From an uncultured Bacteroidota bacterium (lineage in GTDB: Bacteria > Bacteroidota > Rhodothermia > Rhodothermales > Salinibacteraceae): 38,501 nt of DNA. Where the stretch lies: assembly GCA_913055845.1 (NCBI GenBank), contig CAJXKO010000017.1, positions 1 to 38,501 of the forward strand, written 5' to 3'. Under the pieces are notes generated by a model, which was given only the letters and a program-made list of their open reading frames with translations, was not told where the DNA came from and made no database searches. This document shows, in pieces, positions 1-8,731 of this stretch. Within the stretch, counting starts at the first letter, position 1. Every line of letters starts with the position of its first letter. The position numbers were made by a program, and so were the translations under genes.

Positions 1-128
1 GAGCCCGCTTGCCGGCCGAGGCATAATCATCACTTGCTCGGGGGACCGCGCTCACGTGGGACCACCCCGAGTCTGTGTGGGGCCGGAACGGGGGGCGCAG
101 AGGAGGAGAAAAACAGGGGACACTCGTC
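1..128. other. Non-coding flank 3' of aspS
   Basis: This short stretch lies downstream of aspS, which runs leftwards. I find no convincing gene, hairpin terminator or repeat in it. Reading frames that enter it are antisense shadows of aspS. It may contain the end of the intergenic region before a gene outside the window. Confidence 0.4.
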
Positions 129-2018
129 TTACGAGGCGAGTCGCTTCCGTCGGGCCACGTGGGCGGGCGGCTCCACGTCGGGCGGGAGGTCGAGTCGGAG
201 GGCGAGTTCCTCCAGCTGCTCGGGGTCCACCCAGTCGGGCGATTGCACCATGGGCTCCTTGCCGCTCTGCGTCTTGGGGAAGGCGATGACGTCCCGCAGC
301 GAGTTGGCCCCGGCCAGGAGCATGACGAGGCGGTCGAGACCCAGCGCGATGCCGCCGTGCGGCGGGGCGCCGTAGCGGAGGGCATCGAGGAGGAAGCCAA
401 AACGGTTCTCGGCTTCTTCCTCGTCGATTCCGAGCACGTCGAACACCTTCATCTGCGTCTCGCGGGTGTGAATGCGGATGGAGCCGCCGCCAATCTCGTT
501 GCCGTTCAGCACGAGATCGTAGGCGCGCGCCTGCACTCGGGTCGGGTCGTCGTCGAGCCGGTCGACGTCGTCGGGATGCGGAGCGGTAAAGGGGTGGTGC
601 ATAGAGACGGGCCGCCCGGCCTCTTCGTCGTACTCCATGAGCGGGAAGTCGGTGACCCAGAGGAAGGCGTCTTCGCCTTCGTCGGCGGGGGGGCGCAGGT
701 CGAGTTCTTCGCCCAAGTGGAGGCGAAGGGCCCCGGCCTGCTCATAGACGATCGGTGGGTCGCCGGCCAACGTGAGAATCAGATCACCCGCCTCGGCTCC
801 GACTTGCTCGGCCGCCTGTCGACCGTACTCGTGGGGCAGCGCGTCGCTACTTAGGTTCTGCGCAAGGCTAGAACCGTCGCTCGGCAGCTGGAAGTAGATG
901 AGTCCAGCGGCGCCGATTTCGTCGGTCACGTAGTCCTCCAGCCGATCCATCGCTGCGCGGCCCCGGTCGCCCTCGCCCGGCACCCGGATCGCCACGATAC
1001 GCCCCCCGTCGTCCACGATCGACTCGAAGACGCGGAAGCCGCTGCCGTCGAAGCAGTCGCTCACATCGTGCAACTCCAGGCCGAAGCGCGTGTCAGGTTT
1101 GTCTGTGCCGTAGGTGCGCAGCGCCTCGTCGTAGGTCATGCGCGGGAAGGGCGTCTCCAGTGTCGTGTCCTCCAGGTCCGCCCAAAGGTCCGCCATGAGA
1201 CCCTCCGTCAGCTCGTACACCTGCTCCTCGGTGGCGAAGGTCATCTCCACGTCGATCTGCGTGAACTCGGGCTGTCGGTCGGCGCGCAGGTCCTCGTCGC
1301 GGAAGCACTTCACGATCTGGACGTAGCGGTCGAGCCCGCCCACCATGAGGAGCTGCTTGTACGTCTGCGGCGACTGCGGCAGCGCGTAGAAGCGGCCCGG
1401 GTGCAGGCGGCTCGGGACTAGGAAGTCGCGCGCGCCCTCCGGTGTCGATTTCATGAGCACCGGTGTCTCCACCTCCAGAAAGTCGTGCCGGTCAAAGTAG
1501 CGGTGGGTCGTCTGGTAGAGGCGGTGGCGCAGGATCATGTTCTCCTGCAGCTCCGGCCGCCGGAGGTCCAGGTAGCGATGCTTCAGGCGCAGATCCTCGT
1601 TCGTATTCATCTGCCGCTCCTCGTGGGCGCTCACCACGAAGGGGGGCGTCTTGGACGTATTGAGTACTCGCAGGTCGTCGGCGCTCACCTCAATGGCCCC
1701 GGTGGCCAGATCCGGGTTCACCATGTCCTCGCCCCGAGGTCGCACCGTGCCTTGCACGCTGATGACGTCTTCCCGCCGCAGCCGTCCGGCCATTTCGTAG
1801 GCCGTCTGGTTATCCTGCGGAGAAAAGACAACCTGCGTGAGGCCGTACCGGTCGCGCAGGTCCACAAACACGAGCCCCCCGTGGTCGCGCCGGGTGTCGA
1901 CCCAGCCTTTGAGGACGACGTCGTGCTCATCGTCCTCGGCGCGGAGGGCGCCGCAGGTGTGGGTGCGGGGGGGGTGCGTGTCCTCGGAAATGAGGTCGGC
2001 ACGGGAGGGAGAACTCAT
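129..2018 (-). CDS. aspS: Aspartyl-tRNA synthetase
   Basis: Class II aminoacyl-tRNA synthetase that charges tRNA-Asp with aspartate in the cytoplasm. The 629-residue product is slightly longer than the usual 580-600 residues of bacterial AspRS. An N-terminal OB-fold anticodon-binding domain covers about residues 30-120 (GWVDTRRDHGGLVFVDLRD). The catalytic core follows: FLEVETPVL and STPEGARDF near 180-200, QSPQTYKQLLM near 215-225, class II motif 2 near 239-256 (CFRDEDLRADRQPEFTQID), and motif 3 at 555-570 (GGIALGLDRLVMLLAG). Between motifs 2 and 3 sits the bacterial GAD insertion. The protein is very acidic, as expected for a salt-in halophile. The ATG at 2018 is the only start that keeps the full OB domain. 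The gene stands alone and is divergent from the POT transporter gene. The identification is secure; discriminating versus non-discriminating tRNA specificity cannot be told by eye. Confidence 0.97.
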   Translation of the reverse strand: MSSPSRADLISEDTHPPRTHTCGALRAEDDEHDVVLKGWVDTRRDHGGLVFVDLRDRYGLTQVVFSPQDNQTAYEMAGRLRREDVISVQGTVRPRGEDMVNPDLATGAIEVSADDLRVLNTSKTPPFVVSAHEERQMNTNEDLRLKHRYLDLRRPELQENMILRHRLYQTTHRYFDRHDFLEVETPVLMKSTPEGARDFLVPSRLHPGRFYALPQSPQTYKQLLMVGGLDRYVQIVKCFRDEDLRADRQPEFTQIDVEMTFATEEQVYELTEGLMADLWADLEDTTLETPFPRMTYDEALRTYGTDKPDTRFGLELHDVSDCFDGSGFRVFESIVDDGGRIVAIRVPGEGDRGRAAMDRLEDYVTDEIGAAGLIYFQLPSDGSSLAQNLSSDALPHEYGRQAAEQVGAEAGDLILTLAGDPPIVYEQAGALRLHLGEELDLRPPADEGEDAFLWVTDFPLMEYDEEAGRPVSMHHPFTAPHPDDVDRLDDDPTRVQARAYDLVLNGNEIGGGSIRIHTRETQMKVFDVLGIDEEEAENRFGFLLDALRYGAPPHGGIALGLDRLVMLLAGANSLRDVIAFPKTQSGKEPMVQSPDWVDPEQLEELALRLDLPPDVEPPAHVARRKRLAS

Positions 2019-2080
2019 GGGCGAGACGAGATTGAGCGTCGGGTGGAAAGGCGAAGAGAGGCGCAGTGCAATTATGCTTG

Positions 2081-2110
2081 AAAAGCTAACAGACCGAACG
2101 GTAGAGTCAA
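2081..2110 (-). promoter_or_regulatory. Candidate aspS promoter
   Basis: On the minus strand, TTG at 2108-2110 (within TTGACTC) is followed after 19 bases by TAGCTTTT at 2081-2088. This resembles the Bacteroidota primary sigma pattern TTG ... TAnnTTTG. Transcription would start near 2074, giving a leader of roughly 55 bases before the aspS ATG. It is a pattern match only. Confidence 0.4.
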
Positions 2111-2171
2111 TCCCCGGTTCGTCCTCACCGTGAATTTAGACATAGAATTAGACAGAGCGAGGGGCGTCTCC

Positions 2172-2179
2172 TATATTCC
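2172..2179 (+). promoter_or_regulatory. Candidate -7 element for the POT transporter gene
   Basis: TATATTCC partly fits TAnnTTTG and lies in the AT-rich part of the aspS/POT divergent gap. I see no clear TTG about 20 bases upstream. Transcription from here would start near 2186, before both possible start codons of the transporter gene. Confidence 0.22.
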
Positions 2180-2271
2180 TTCCGTTCGTAGAGATTCTGT
2201 AACGACGCCCCGGTGTGACCCCTCGTATCACGGGGGTAGTTCCGTCTCTTGCATCGATCCTCAGGCAACCG

Positions 2272-4188
2272 ATGGCTGCTAGCGATCCGTCGTCCGACGA
2301 CTCTCTGAAGAACGGGGGCGCAGGTGCCCCGGCGGAGGCAGCGGCCACGGCCGTGCCGCAGGACCAGGACTTCTTTGGGCACCCCCGTGGGCTGGCGACG
2401 CTGTTCTTCACCGAGCTCTGGGAGCGATTCAGCTACTACGGCCTGCGGGCGCTTCTCGTGTTGTTTATGACGGCTCCCGCCGGGGCCGCGGCCACGAATC
2501 CGGGCCTGGGCTTTGGCACGGAGAAGGCGACAGCCGTTTACGGGCTCTACACGGCCTTTGTGTACCTGCTGGCCCTGCCGGGTGGCTGGGTGGCCGACAA
2601 CATCTGGGGCCAGCGGCGGTCGGTGTTTGTGGGCGGCATCATCATCGCGGCCGGGCACTTTAGCCTCGCGATGCCGGCGCTCGGACTGCCCGACGAGGCC
2701 TTTTTCTACCTCGGGCTGTTTCTCATTGTGGTGGGCACCGGTCTGCTCAAGCCTAACATTAGTACGATGGTGGGCGACCTCTATCCGGAGGGAGGGGCGC
2801 GGCGCGATGCGGGGTTCTCGGTCTTTTACATGGGCATTAACTTCGGGGCCATCCTCGGGCCTACGCTCTGTGGCTGGCTTGGCGAGCAGTACAGCTGGCA
2901 CTGGGGCTTTTCGCTGGCTGGGTTTGGGATGCTCGCGGGCCTGGTCTCGTACAAGCTCGGGGCGCCGAACCTTGGCAAGGCGGGCCTGCTTGAGGCCGAC
3001 GACGACGCGGCGGTGCAGCGCAAGAGTCGCAACTTCTACCTCCTCACGGCGCTTGTGGCAGCGCTCGTGGTGGCGTTCGGCTTTCTTGCCACGTCGGGCG
3101 TCATTGCCGTGACCCTTACGCAGGTGGCCGAGGCACTGGGCGTCGGCATCATCCTCGTCACGCTGCTTTTCTTTGCCTACCTTACGCTCGACTGGAGCGG
3201 CGTGGGGGCCATGACCGCGTTCTTCGTGGTGGCGAGTGTCCTAGCCAATCAGTTCGTGGGGGGCGGCGCACTGGCCTCTCAGATTGGGGTGGGCGCCACG
3301 GTGGCATTCTTCATACTCGTGAGCATCTCGCGTCTGCTCGCGCCGCAGTACGACGTGTCGTTGAAGAAAAAGCGGCTTTTGGTGATCTTCTGGCTGTTTC
3401 TGCTCTCGGCCCTCTTCTGGTCGGGCTTCGAGCAGGCCGGCTCCTCGCTCAACCTCTTTGCCCGCGACCTGACGGCGCGTGGCTTCGGGCCCTTCGCCTT
3501 CTCACAGACCTCGGCGCTCCTGGGGGCCCTCGTGATTATTGGATTGCCGGCTGCTTACATCGGCTACCGCATGTTTCGACGCGAGGACCTGTGGTGGGTG
3601 GGACAGGCCGGCGTGAGCCTGCTCGGCGCGCTCGTCGTGGGCTTTCTGGGCTACTTGGCGTACCAGATGGCCGGGGGCTGGACCATGCCAGCCAGCATGC
3701 TGCAGAATATCAACCCGACGTTCATCGTCGTGCTTGCGCCCGTTTTCGGGAGCCTCTGGACTTGGCTGGCCAACCGGGACGCCAACCCGTCCATCCCGGT
3801 CAAATTCGGGCTCGGTCTCTTCGGGCTCGCGGCGGGCTTTTTTGTGATCTCCTGGGGCGCCGCGCAGGCCACCGCCGAGAATCCGGTGGGGGCGCACTGG
3901 CTCGTCGTAACCTACTTCCTGCACACCTGTGGCGAGCTGGCCCTGTCTCCGGTTGGCCTCTCCTCGATGACCAAGCTGGCGCCGGAGAATCGCGTGGGGC
4001 AGATGATGGGTGTCTGGTTCGTGTCTACGGCCCTCGGCAACCTGTTCGCCGGCCTCATTGCCGGGCAACTCGAAGCCCTCGATCCGGCCAGCCTCTTCTC
4101 CACGGTGGCGGTTATCGTGGGCGGGGGCGGGGTGATTGCACTGCTCGCGGCGCCACCCGTGAAGCGACTGATGGGGGACGTAGAGTAA
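2272..4188 (+). CDS. POT-family proton-dependent oligopeptide transporter
   Basis: Inner-membrane symporter of the POT/PTR family (major facilitator superfamily), expected to import di- and tripeptides with protons. The 638-residue product is longer than typical bacterial POTs of about 500 residues and has roughly 14 hydrophobic segments. The N-terminal helix carries the proton-coupling ExxERFxYY-type motif ([15 protein letters not shown]). The PTR2 signature region follows with [17 protein letters not shown] and [14 protein letters not shown] late helix contains [20 protein letters not shown], also typical of the family. The ATG at 2272 is chosen because the acidic leader [11 protein letters not shown] looks like a natural cytosolic N-terminus. 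An in-frame GTG at 2215 would add 19 residues and cannot be excluded. The gene is transcribed alone, followed at 83 bases by dut. The family call is firm; the substrate is inferred. Confidence 0.92.
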   Translation: MAASDPSSDDSLKNGGAGAPAEAAATAVPQDQDFFGHPRGLATLFFTELWERFSYYGLRALLVLFMTAPAGAAATNPGLGFGTEKATAVYGLYTAFVYLLALPGGWVADNIWGQRRSVFVGGIIIAAGHFSLAMPALGLPDEAFFYLGLFLIVVGTGLLKPNISTMVGDLYPEGGARRDAGFSVFYMGINFGAILGPTLCGWLGEQYSWHWGFSLAGFGMLAGLVSYKLGAPNLGKAGLLEADDDAAVQRKSRNFYLLTALVAALVVAFGFLATSGVIAVTLTQVAEALGVGIILVTLLFFAYLTLDWSGVGAMTAFFVVASVLANQFVGGGALASQIGVGATVAFFILVSISRLLAPQYDVSLKKKRLLVIFWLFLLSALFWSGFEQAGSSLNLFARDLTARGFGPFAFSQTSALLGALVIIGLPAAYIGYRMFRREDLWWVGQAGVSLLGALVVGFLGYLAYQMAGGWTMPASMLQNINPTFIVVLAPVFGSLWTWLANRDANPSIPVKFGLGLFGLAAGFFVISWGAAQATAENPVGAHWLVVTYFLHTCGELALSPVGLSSMTKLAPENRVGQMMGVWFVSTALGNLFAGLIAGQLEALDPASLFSTVAVIVGGGGVIALLAAPPVKRLMGDVE

Positions 4189-4270
4189 TCGGCGAGACAC
4201 TGCTTTTTTCCTGAAGGCGTCCTCGGGGCGCCGATACCACCCTTTTTCCACGCCAACCGCTCCAGTTCTG

Positions 4271-4723
4271 ATGATCGACGTCGCCATTACGCGCCTGCCT
4301 CACGCGGAGGGGCTTGCCCTTCCCGCTTACGAAACCTCCGCCAGTGCGGGCCTGGACCTGCGGGCCGCGGTGCCGGCGGACGAGCCGGTGACGCTCGATC
4401 CGGGAGGGCGAACGCTCGTGGATACGGGCCTGCAGATTGCGCTGCCGGAGGGCTACGAAGGTCAGGTGCGGCCGCGGAGCGGGCTGGCGCACCGCCACGG
4501 GATCACGGTGCTGAACAGCCCCGGCACCATTGATGCAGACTACCGGGGCGAGGTGAAGGTGCTTCTCGTACACCACGGGTCCGAGCCGTTTGCCATTGAG
4601 CGCGGACTGCGCATCGCACAGCTCGTCGTGGCGCAGCATGCCCGGGTCGAATGGAGGCGTCGGGACACGCTGGATGAGACGGAGCGGGGGGGCGGCGGGT
4701 TTGGGTCCACGGGTGCCCAGTGA
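4271..4723 (+). CDS. dut: dUTP diphosphatase (dUTPase)
   Basis: Hydrolyses dUTP to dUMP and diphosphate, keeping uracil out of DNA and feeding dTMP synthesis. The 150-residue product has the usual length of a trimeric dUTPase and all five conserved motifs in order: [10 protein letters not shown] (about 23-32), [12 protein letters not shown] (68-79), [13 protein letters not shown] (86-98) with the likely catalytic Asp88 and uracil-stacking Tyr91, [10 protein letters not shown] (111-120), and the P-loop-like [10 protein letters not shown] at the C-terminus, whose Phe stacks on the uracil. The ATG at 4271 gives the standard N-terminus. It lies 82 bases after the transporter stop in the same direction and converges with the lipoprotein gene downstream. 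Confidence 0.96.
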   Translation: MIDVAITRLPHAEGLALPAYETSASAGLDLRAAVPADEPVTLDPGGRTLVDTGLQIALPEGYEGQVRPRSGLAHRHGITVLNSPGTIDADYRGEVKVLLVHHGSEPFAIERGLRIAQLVVAQHARVEWRRRDTLDETERGGGGFGSTGAQ

Positions 4724-4746
4724 GGGGAAGGGCGATTCGCACAGAC

Positions 4747-5265
4747 CTAGCGACTGATCGGGTTGCTCACGGGGCGAGGTCGCTTCGACAGGTAGAGATC
4801 GACCTGGTCCACGGCGCCCCGGATGGGGAGCCGCAGGAGGTCGAGAATCAGGTCCTCGCTCGCCCCTTCCTCCGCGCGTAGCCGCAGGGTGGCGTCCGCG
4901 GTGTCCGAGATTGCGTAGTCGAACTCGATAGGGGAGGTCGTGTCCGGAAAGAGCGTGAGCTCGTCGCCATCCACGTCGAAGGTGCCCTGCACGATGAGAT
5001 CATCGTCGGTTTCTTGCTCCCGGCCGATAAACGTAAAAAACTCCCCGCCCTCGGCGCCCCGCCGCAGTGTGAGCACCAGCCGGTCGTACTGCGTGTCAAG
5101 TTGCTCCTTCACCGAAATCCCATCGACCGACAAGTCTGTGGCCCGCCAGGAGCCGGGCAACTCGCCGAGATCGTCCTCATCGGCGAGGTCGCACCCGGCC
5201 AGCATCCACACCAGTCCAATACACGCAGCCACGATGGTCCAGGGTCGCTTCAACAGAGGTCGCAT
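4747..5265 (-). CDS. Small lipoprotein, possibly lipocalin-like
   Basis: A 172-residue exported lipoprotein of unknown function. The N-terminus is a lipoprotein signal: positively charged start (MRPLLKRPW), hydrophobic stretch, then lipobox LAG-C with Cys25 as the predicted lipidated residue. The mature part begins with LADEDDLGELPGSWRATDL and continues with alternating strands (LVLTLRRG, FFTFIGRE, IVQGTFDVDGDELTLFPD). This resembles lipocalin-like small beta-barrel lipoproteins common in Bacteroidota. The ATG at 5265 is chosen because it starts the signal peptide; an upstream in-frame start at 5373 would bury the signal. It converges with dut and is divergent from ahcY. The lipoprotein assignment is strong; the fold is a guess from strand pattern. 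Confidence 0.8.
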   Translation of the reverse strand: MRPLLKRPWTIVAACIGLVWMLAGCDLADEDDLGELPGSWRATDLSVDGISVKEQLDTQYDRLVLTLRRGAEGGEFFTFIGREQETDDDLIVQGTFDVDGDELTLFPDTTSPIEFDYAISDTADATLRLRAEEGASEDLILDLLRLPIRGAVDQVDLYLSKRPRPVSNPISR

Positions 5266-5653
5266 AGCAGGAAGGGGAGTGGAGATTTGATGAACGCAAT
5301 GTGTTGTACGAGAGGCGCCCCGCTTCGATTCTTCGATGGGTGAAGCCCGATGGGGCCGTTTCGAGCCGAACACTGGGCCGATACATCAGGTGCGACCGCT
5401 TCATCTCGTCACGGCTACATGGGACATTGAGGGAATGACGAGATTGTAGCAGAACTACGGGTGAATCAAGAAAAATCCGAGGCGGGCGCCCAAACTGTTG
5501 GGGGCGGAATGTGTAGAACCTCGCGGTTATACAATTCCCCGCACTATTCGCGCATCGAATGACTCATTGCGGAGCTGCGTGTCGGGGGAGGGCCCGAACG
5601 CCCCGTAACAGGATCGACTCACCACATCGTACCGCACCAACCTCTTTCTGTAC
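5266..5653. other. Divergent intergenic region before ahcY with dyad and hairpin
   Basis: This 388-base gap separates the lipoprotein gene (-) from ahcY (+). I find no gene in it. TATACAAT at 5529-5536 is a possible -10/-7 element for ahcY. A perfect dyad AATGA-C-TCATT lies at 5558-5568, just downstream of the start that element would give. A further possible stem pairs CGGGG (5583-5587) with CCCCG (5601-5605). The leader would be about 110 bases long. It does not match the SAH or SAM riboswitch consensus that I know. Confidence 0.4.
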
Positions 5654-6931
5654 ATGGATCACAAAGAAGGACAATACAAAGTACGCGACCTGAGCCTGGC
5701 CGAGGAGGGCCGCAAGCGCATCGAATGGGCGGAAAGCCGCATGCCCGTTCTCATGCAGCTCCGCGAGGAGTTTGCCGATGAGAAGCCGTTCGAGGGCTAC
5801 AAGATTAGCGGCTGTCTGCACGTCACGAAGGAGACGGCCGTGCTCGTCGAGACGCTGCAGGCCTGCGGCGCCGAGGTGGCCTGGAGCGGCTGCAACCCGC
5901 TCTCGACGCAGGACGATATCGCCGCTGCCCTGGCCAACAACGGCATCGAGATCTACGCCTGGCACGGGCTCGACACCGACGACTTCTACTGGTGCATCGA
6001 GCGGACCATCGATACGCCGCCGCACCTGACACTCGACGACGGCGCCGACCTGATTTTTACGGTTCACTCCGACCACCCGGAGATGGCCGACCACATCATC
6101 GGGGGCTCAGAGGAAACCACGACCGGAGTGCACCGCCTCCGCGCCATGGACAATGATGGAGAGCTGCAGTATCCCGTCTACGCCGTAAACGACGCCGAGA
6201 CGAAGTGGGACTTTGACAATGTCTACGGCACCGGCCAGAGCACGATCGACGGCATCCTCCGCGCCACCAGCACCTTGATTGCGGGCAAGAACTTCGTGGT
6301 CGCTGGCTACGGCCACTGTGGCCGCGGCGTCGCCACCCGTGCGAAAGGCATGGGTGCCAACACGATCGTGACGGAAGTAAAGCCGGCCAAGGCGTTGAAG
6401 GCCACGCTCGATGGCCACCAGGTCATGAGCATGGACGAGGCCGCCGAGAAGGGCGACATCTTCGTCACGGCCACCGGCATGAAGGACGTGATCCGTGGTC
6501 GGCACTTCCTCAAGATGAAGGATGGCGCCATCGTCGCGAACACCGGCCACTACGACGTGGAGCTGAACCTGGAGGAGCTCGCCGACCTCTCCACCGACGC
6601 CCGCGAGGTGCGCGAGAACAACCGCGAGTACACGATGGAAAACGGCAAGCGTGTCTACGTGCTCGGCGACGGCCGGCTTGTGAACTTGGCCGCGGCGGAG
6701 GGGCACCCGAGCGAGGTGATGGACATGAGCTTTGCCAACCAGTTCCGTGCCCACCTGGACTTGGTGCAGCGCCACGAGTCCGACGAGATGCTGGAAGACA
6801 GGGTGTACGACATCCCGCAGGAGATGGATAACGAGATTGCCCGCGTGAAGCTGCAGACGATGGGCATCGAGATCGACGGCCTTTCCGAGGAGCAGGAGCA
6901 CTACGCTACGGACTACTCGGCGGGAACGTAG
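5654..6931 (+). CDS. ahcY: S-adenosylhomocysteinase, archaeal/Thermotoga-like type
   Basis: Reversibly splits S-adenosylhomocysteine into homocysteine and adenosine using bound NAD, removing the product inhibitor of methyltransferases. The 425-residue product has signature 1, CNPLSTQDDIAAAL, at about 80-93. The catalytic region VNDAETKWDFDNVYGTGQS contains Lys184, Asp188 and Asn189. The NAD-binding loop is VAGYGHCGRG at about 216-225. The YGTGQS form, and the C-terminus EEQEHYATDYSAGT in place of the Lys/Tyr-containing tail of typical bacterial and eukaryotic enzymes, resemble the archaeal and Thermotoga subtype. The ATG at 5654 gives a standard N-terminus. A strong terminator follows, so the gene is probably a single unit. 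Function is secure; the archaeal affinity is by memory of motifs, not by a tree. Confidence 0.96.
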   Translation: MDHKEGQYKVRDLSLAEEGRKRIEWAESRMPVLMQLREEFADEKPFEGYKISGCLHVTKETAVLVETLQACGAEVAWSGCNPLSTQDDIAAALANNGIEIYAWHGLDTDDFYWCIERTIDTPPHLTLDDGADLIFTVHSDHPEMADHIIGGSEETTTGVHRLRAMDNDGELQYPVYAVNDAETKWDFDNVYGTGQSTIDGILRATSTLIAGKNFVVAGYGHCGRGVATRAKGMGANTIVTEVKPAKALKATLDGHQVMSMDEAAEKGDIFVTATGMKDVIRGRHFLKMKDGAIVANTGHYDVELNLEELADLSTDAREVRENNREYTMENGKRVYVLGDGRLVNLAAAEGHPSEVMDMSFANQFRAHLDLVQRHESDEMLEDRVYDIPQEMDNEIARVKLQTMGIEIDGLSEEQEHYATDYSAGT

Positions 6932-6979
6932 AAGAAAAGACCAGCCGGAGTAAGACCGCCGACTGATGGACATCAGACA

Positions 6980-7025
6980 CGCCGCGTTGAGGCTGGCCCT
7001 GAGCCTCGGCGCGGCGTTTTTTGTT
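6980..7025 (+). terminator. Rho-independent terminator of ahcY
   Basis: A GC-rich inverted repeat pairs CGCCGCGTTGAGGCT with AGCCTCGGCGCGGCG around a short GGCCCTG loop. It is followed at once by a run of six T (7017-7022). It sits 48 bases after the ahcY stop codon and is a textbook intrinsic terminator. Confidence 0.9.
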
Positions 7026-7108
7026 TGGCGCGGGCGGGCTCGAACGCCACGTCCATAGAGGTTGGTGTCGGAGACGCGAACGCCTTCCGTTTCCCAGAGT
7101 CTCCGTAC

Positions 7109-8080
7109 ATGCCTTCCGACAGCACACACGATCTAACGCTGGAGGCCGGCGTCCTCCACGGCCAGTTTTCCTCGAGCCTGTCGCCTGTGCTCACCATCGC
7201 GTCCGGCGACACTGTTCGGTACCATCGTCTCCCCGATGTGGCTTGGGGGCTGGAGAAGCACAACGCCGAGGGCGGTCCACGCCGCAAAGTGGAGCCTCGC
7301 ACCCCGCCCCGCGACGACGGCCCCTGTCTGGCCGGGCCAATTCGCGTGGAGGGTGCCGCGCCGGGCGACGTGCTCGCCGTCCACATCGACACGCTCGTGC
7401 CGGGTCCCTGGGGCTGGACGCTGGCCGGAGAGATGGACTTCTTCAATGCTGCCTTGAACCGCCGGCTTGAGGTGGCGGAGGGGCCGCCCACCATTCTCCG
7501 GTGGGTGCTGGAAGAAGAGATTGCAACCGATCAGCGTGGGCACCGAGCAGCAGTGCGTCCTATGCTTGGCACCATCGGGGTGTGCCCGGCGGGGGAGGGC
7601 TGGCAGTCGGGCTGGACGCCCCGCCGCACGGGGGGCAACCTGGACGCGGCGGTGCTCACCGAAGGAAGTGTGCTGTATTTGCCCGTGGAGGTAGAGGGGG
7701 CGCTCGTGTCGGTGGGCGACGGGCACGCGGTACAGGGCCACGGTGAGAGCAGCGGCACGGGCATCGAGTGCATGACGGAGGAGGCCAAACTGCGATACGT
7801 AGTGCGGCCGGACCTGAAACTCGACGCGCCCCGCGCGGAAACACCCCGTGGCTGGGTCGCCTTCGGGGTCGGAGATACGCTCGATGACGCCTCCACGATG
7901 GCGCTCCGGGGCATGCTGAGGTGGCTCACGGAGGCATACGATCTTCCGAGAAAGGAAGCCCTCGCCCTCGCGAGTGTCTGTGTGGACCTCGAGGTGACGC
8001 AGCTCGTGAATGGGGTTCGGGGCCTCCACGCCGTACTGTCCACGGCGACCCGGGAGCGTCTCTTCGGCGCGGAGACCTAG
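7109..8080 (+). CDS. Acetamidase/formamidase family hydrolase
   Basis: A 323-residue soluble protein of the FmdA/AmdA family, which hydrolyses formamide, acetamide or related short amides to ammonia and the acid. Family features seen are HDLTLEAGVLHGQFSSSLSPVLTIASGDTV at the N-terminus (here described by its parts HDLTLEAG and LTIASGDTV), PGDVLAVHIDTLVPG, and the probable metal-binding stretch GDGHAVQGHGESSGTGIEC. The length fits the shorter members of the family. The ATG at 7109 is chosen; a longer in-frame reading from a TTG at 7025 would begin inside the ahcY terminator and is implausible. The gene converges with the membrane peptidase gene. The actual amide substrate cannot be read from sequence. 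Confidence 0.88.
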   Translation: MPSDSTHDLTLEAGVLHGQFSSSLSPVLTIASGDTVRYHRLPDVAWGLEKHNAEGGPRRKVEPRTPPRDDGPCLAGPIRVEGAAPGDVLAVHIDTLVPGPWGWTLAGEMDFFNAALNRRLEVAEGPPTILRWVLEEEIATDQRGHRAAVRPMLGTIGVCPAGEGWQSGWTPRRTGGNLDAAVLTEGSVLYLPVEVEGALVSVGDGHAVQGHGESSGTGIECMTEEAKLRYVVRPDLKLDAPRAETPRGWVAFGVGDTLDDASTMALRGMLRWLTEAYDLPRKEALALASVCVDLEVTQLVNGVRGLHAVLSTATRERLFGAET

Positions 8081-8115
8081 CGGGGGTAGGGGCGAGGGCG
8101 ACCGCTAGGCTCAGG

Positions 8116-8628
8116 TTAGCAGATCCAGCGGGGGAGGAGGAGTCCAAACCCGAACGCGAGGAGGGCGAGGAGGAGAAAGATGGTGCCTACCACCCCGTCG
8201 TAGGACAGGAGTCCGGCCGCTCGCAGAAGATTCCACCAGTCATGTGAGTTCGGGGTGTTCGTGATGAGCGGCAGGGTCCGCTCCTGCGCATCGGCGGCGT
8301 AGGTGCTCACGTACAGTGCGTTCTGCCCCAGCCAGACCAGCGCCACCTGTACGCCGGGCCGATACGAGCGTCGCAGGAACGAAAAGACAAAGAGGCCCGG
8401 CAGGATCAGTTGAAAAAGTGAGCCCCCAAGGATGCGCAGTGTCCAACCGAACGGGGCGAAGAAGACGTGCCCGGCCTCGTGAATAATGAGCGCCGCCGTA
8501 TCGAATACCGTGAAGGTGCCGGTGGCGTGGGCCCACAGCAAATAGCCACAGAGTGGGGCAAGGAGCCCCGAGAGTCCCCACGTGGTGAGGAGGGAGTGCC
8601 AGGACCAATCCGACCGGGAGGGAAGCAT
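8116..8628 (-). CDS. Membrane HExxH putative zinc metallopeptidase (M50-like)
   Basis: A 170-residue hydrophobic protein with about four membrane segments. The zinc-binding motif HEAGH is at residues 50-54 within the second hydrophobic segment. A conserved-looking Asp in NSHDWWNLL (about 130) could be the third ligand, as in site-2-protease-like M50 enzymes. There is no PDZ domain, so it would be a minimal member. The role is unknown; intramembrane cleavage of an anti-sigma factor or similar substrate would be a guess. The ATG at 8628 gives a compact protein; in-frame starts at 8715 and 8739 would extend it into the promoter region of the next gene. It is convergent with the amidase gene and divergent from the ATP-grasp gene. 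Confidence 0.65.
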   Translation of the reverse strand: MLPSRSDWSWHSLLTTWGLSGLLAPLCGYLLWAHATGTFTVFDTAALIIHEAGHVFFAPFGWTLRILGGSLFQLILPGLFVFSFLRRSYRPGVQVALVWLGQNALYVSTYAADAQERTLPLITNTPNSHDWWNLLRAAGLLSYDGVVGTIFLLLALLAFGFGLLLPRWIC

Positions 8629-8731
8629 GAGAGGGTGAGAGACGTTTGGGGAACGCGTTTGCGGGGCTGCGCAAAGGAAGTGCCACGTTCCCGCCTGAGG
8701 TATATATCTTTTCATCCACCCGCCGGCTGTC

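Noticed and set aside
1485-2081. 198-codon plus-strand frame opposite aspS
   Set aside because: It mirrors aspS codons on the opposite strand; high-GC genes give long antisense frames. The same applies to the many other antisense frames, for example at 12445-13827 and 15205-16728.
5537-5653. SAH or SAM riboswitch before ahcY
   Set aside because: The leader has GC-rich stems, but I could not align it to the SAH, SAM-I or SAM-II consensus; kept only as a possible structured leader.
7025-7108. Longer amidase N-terminus from a TTG start
   Set aside because: The start would lie in the T-run of the ahcY terminator, and the added 28 residues do not look conserved.
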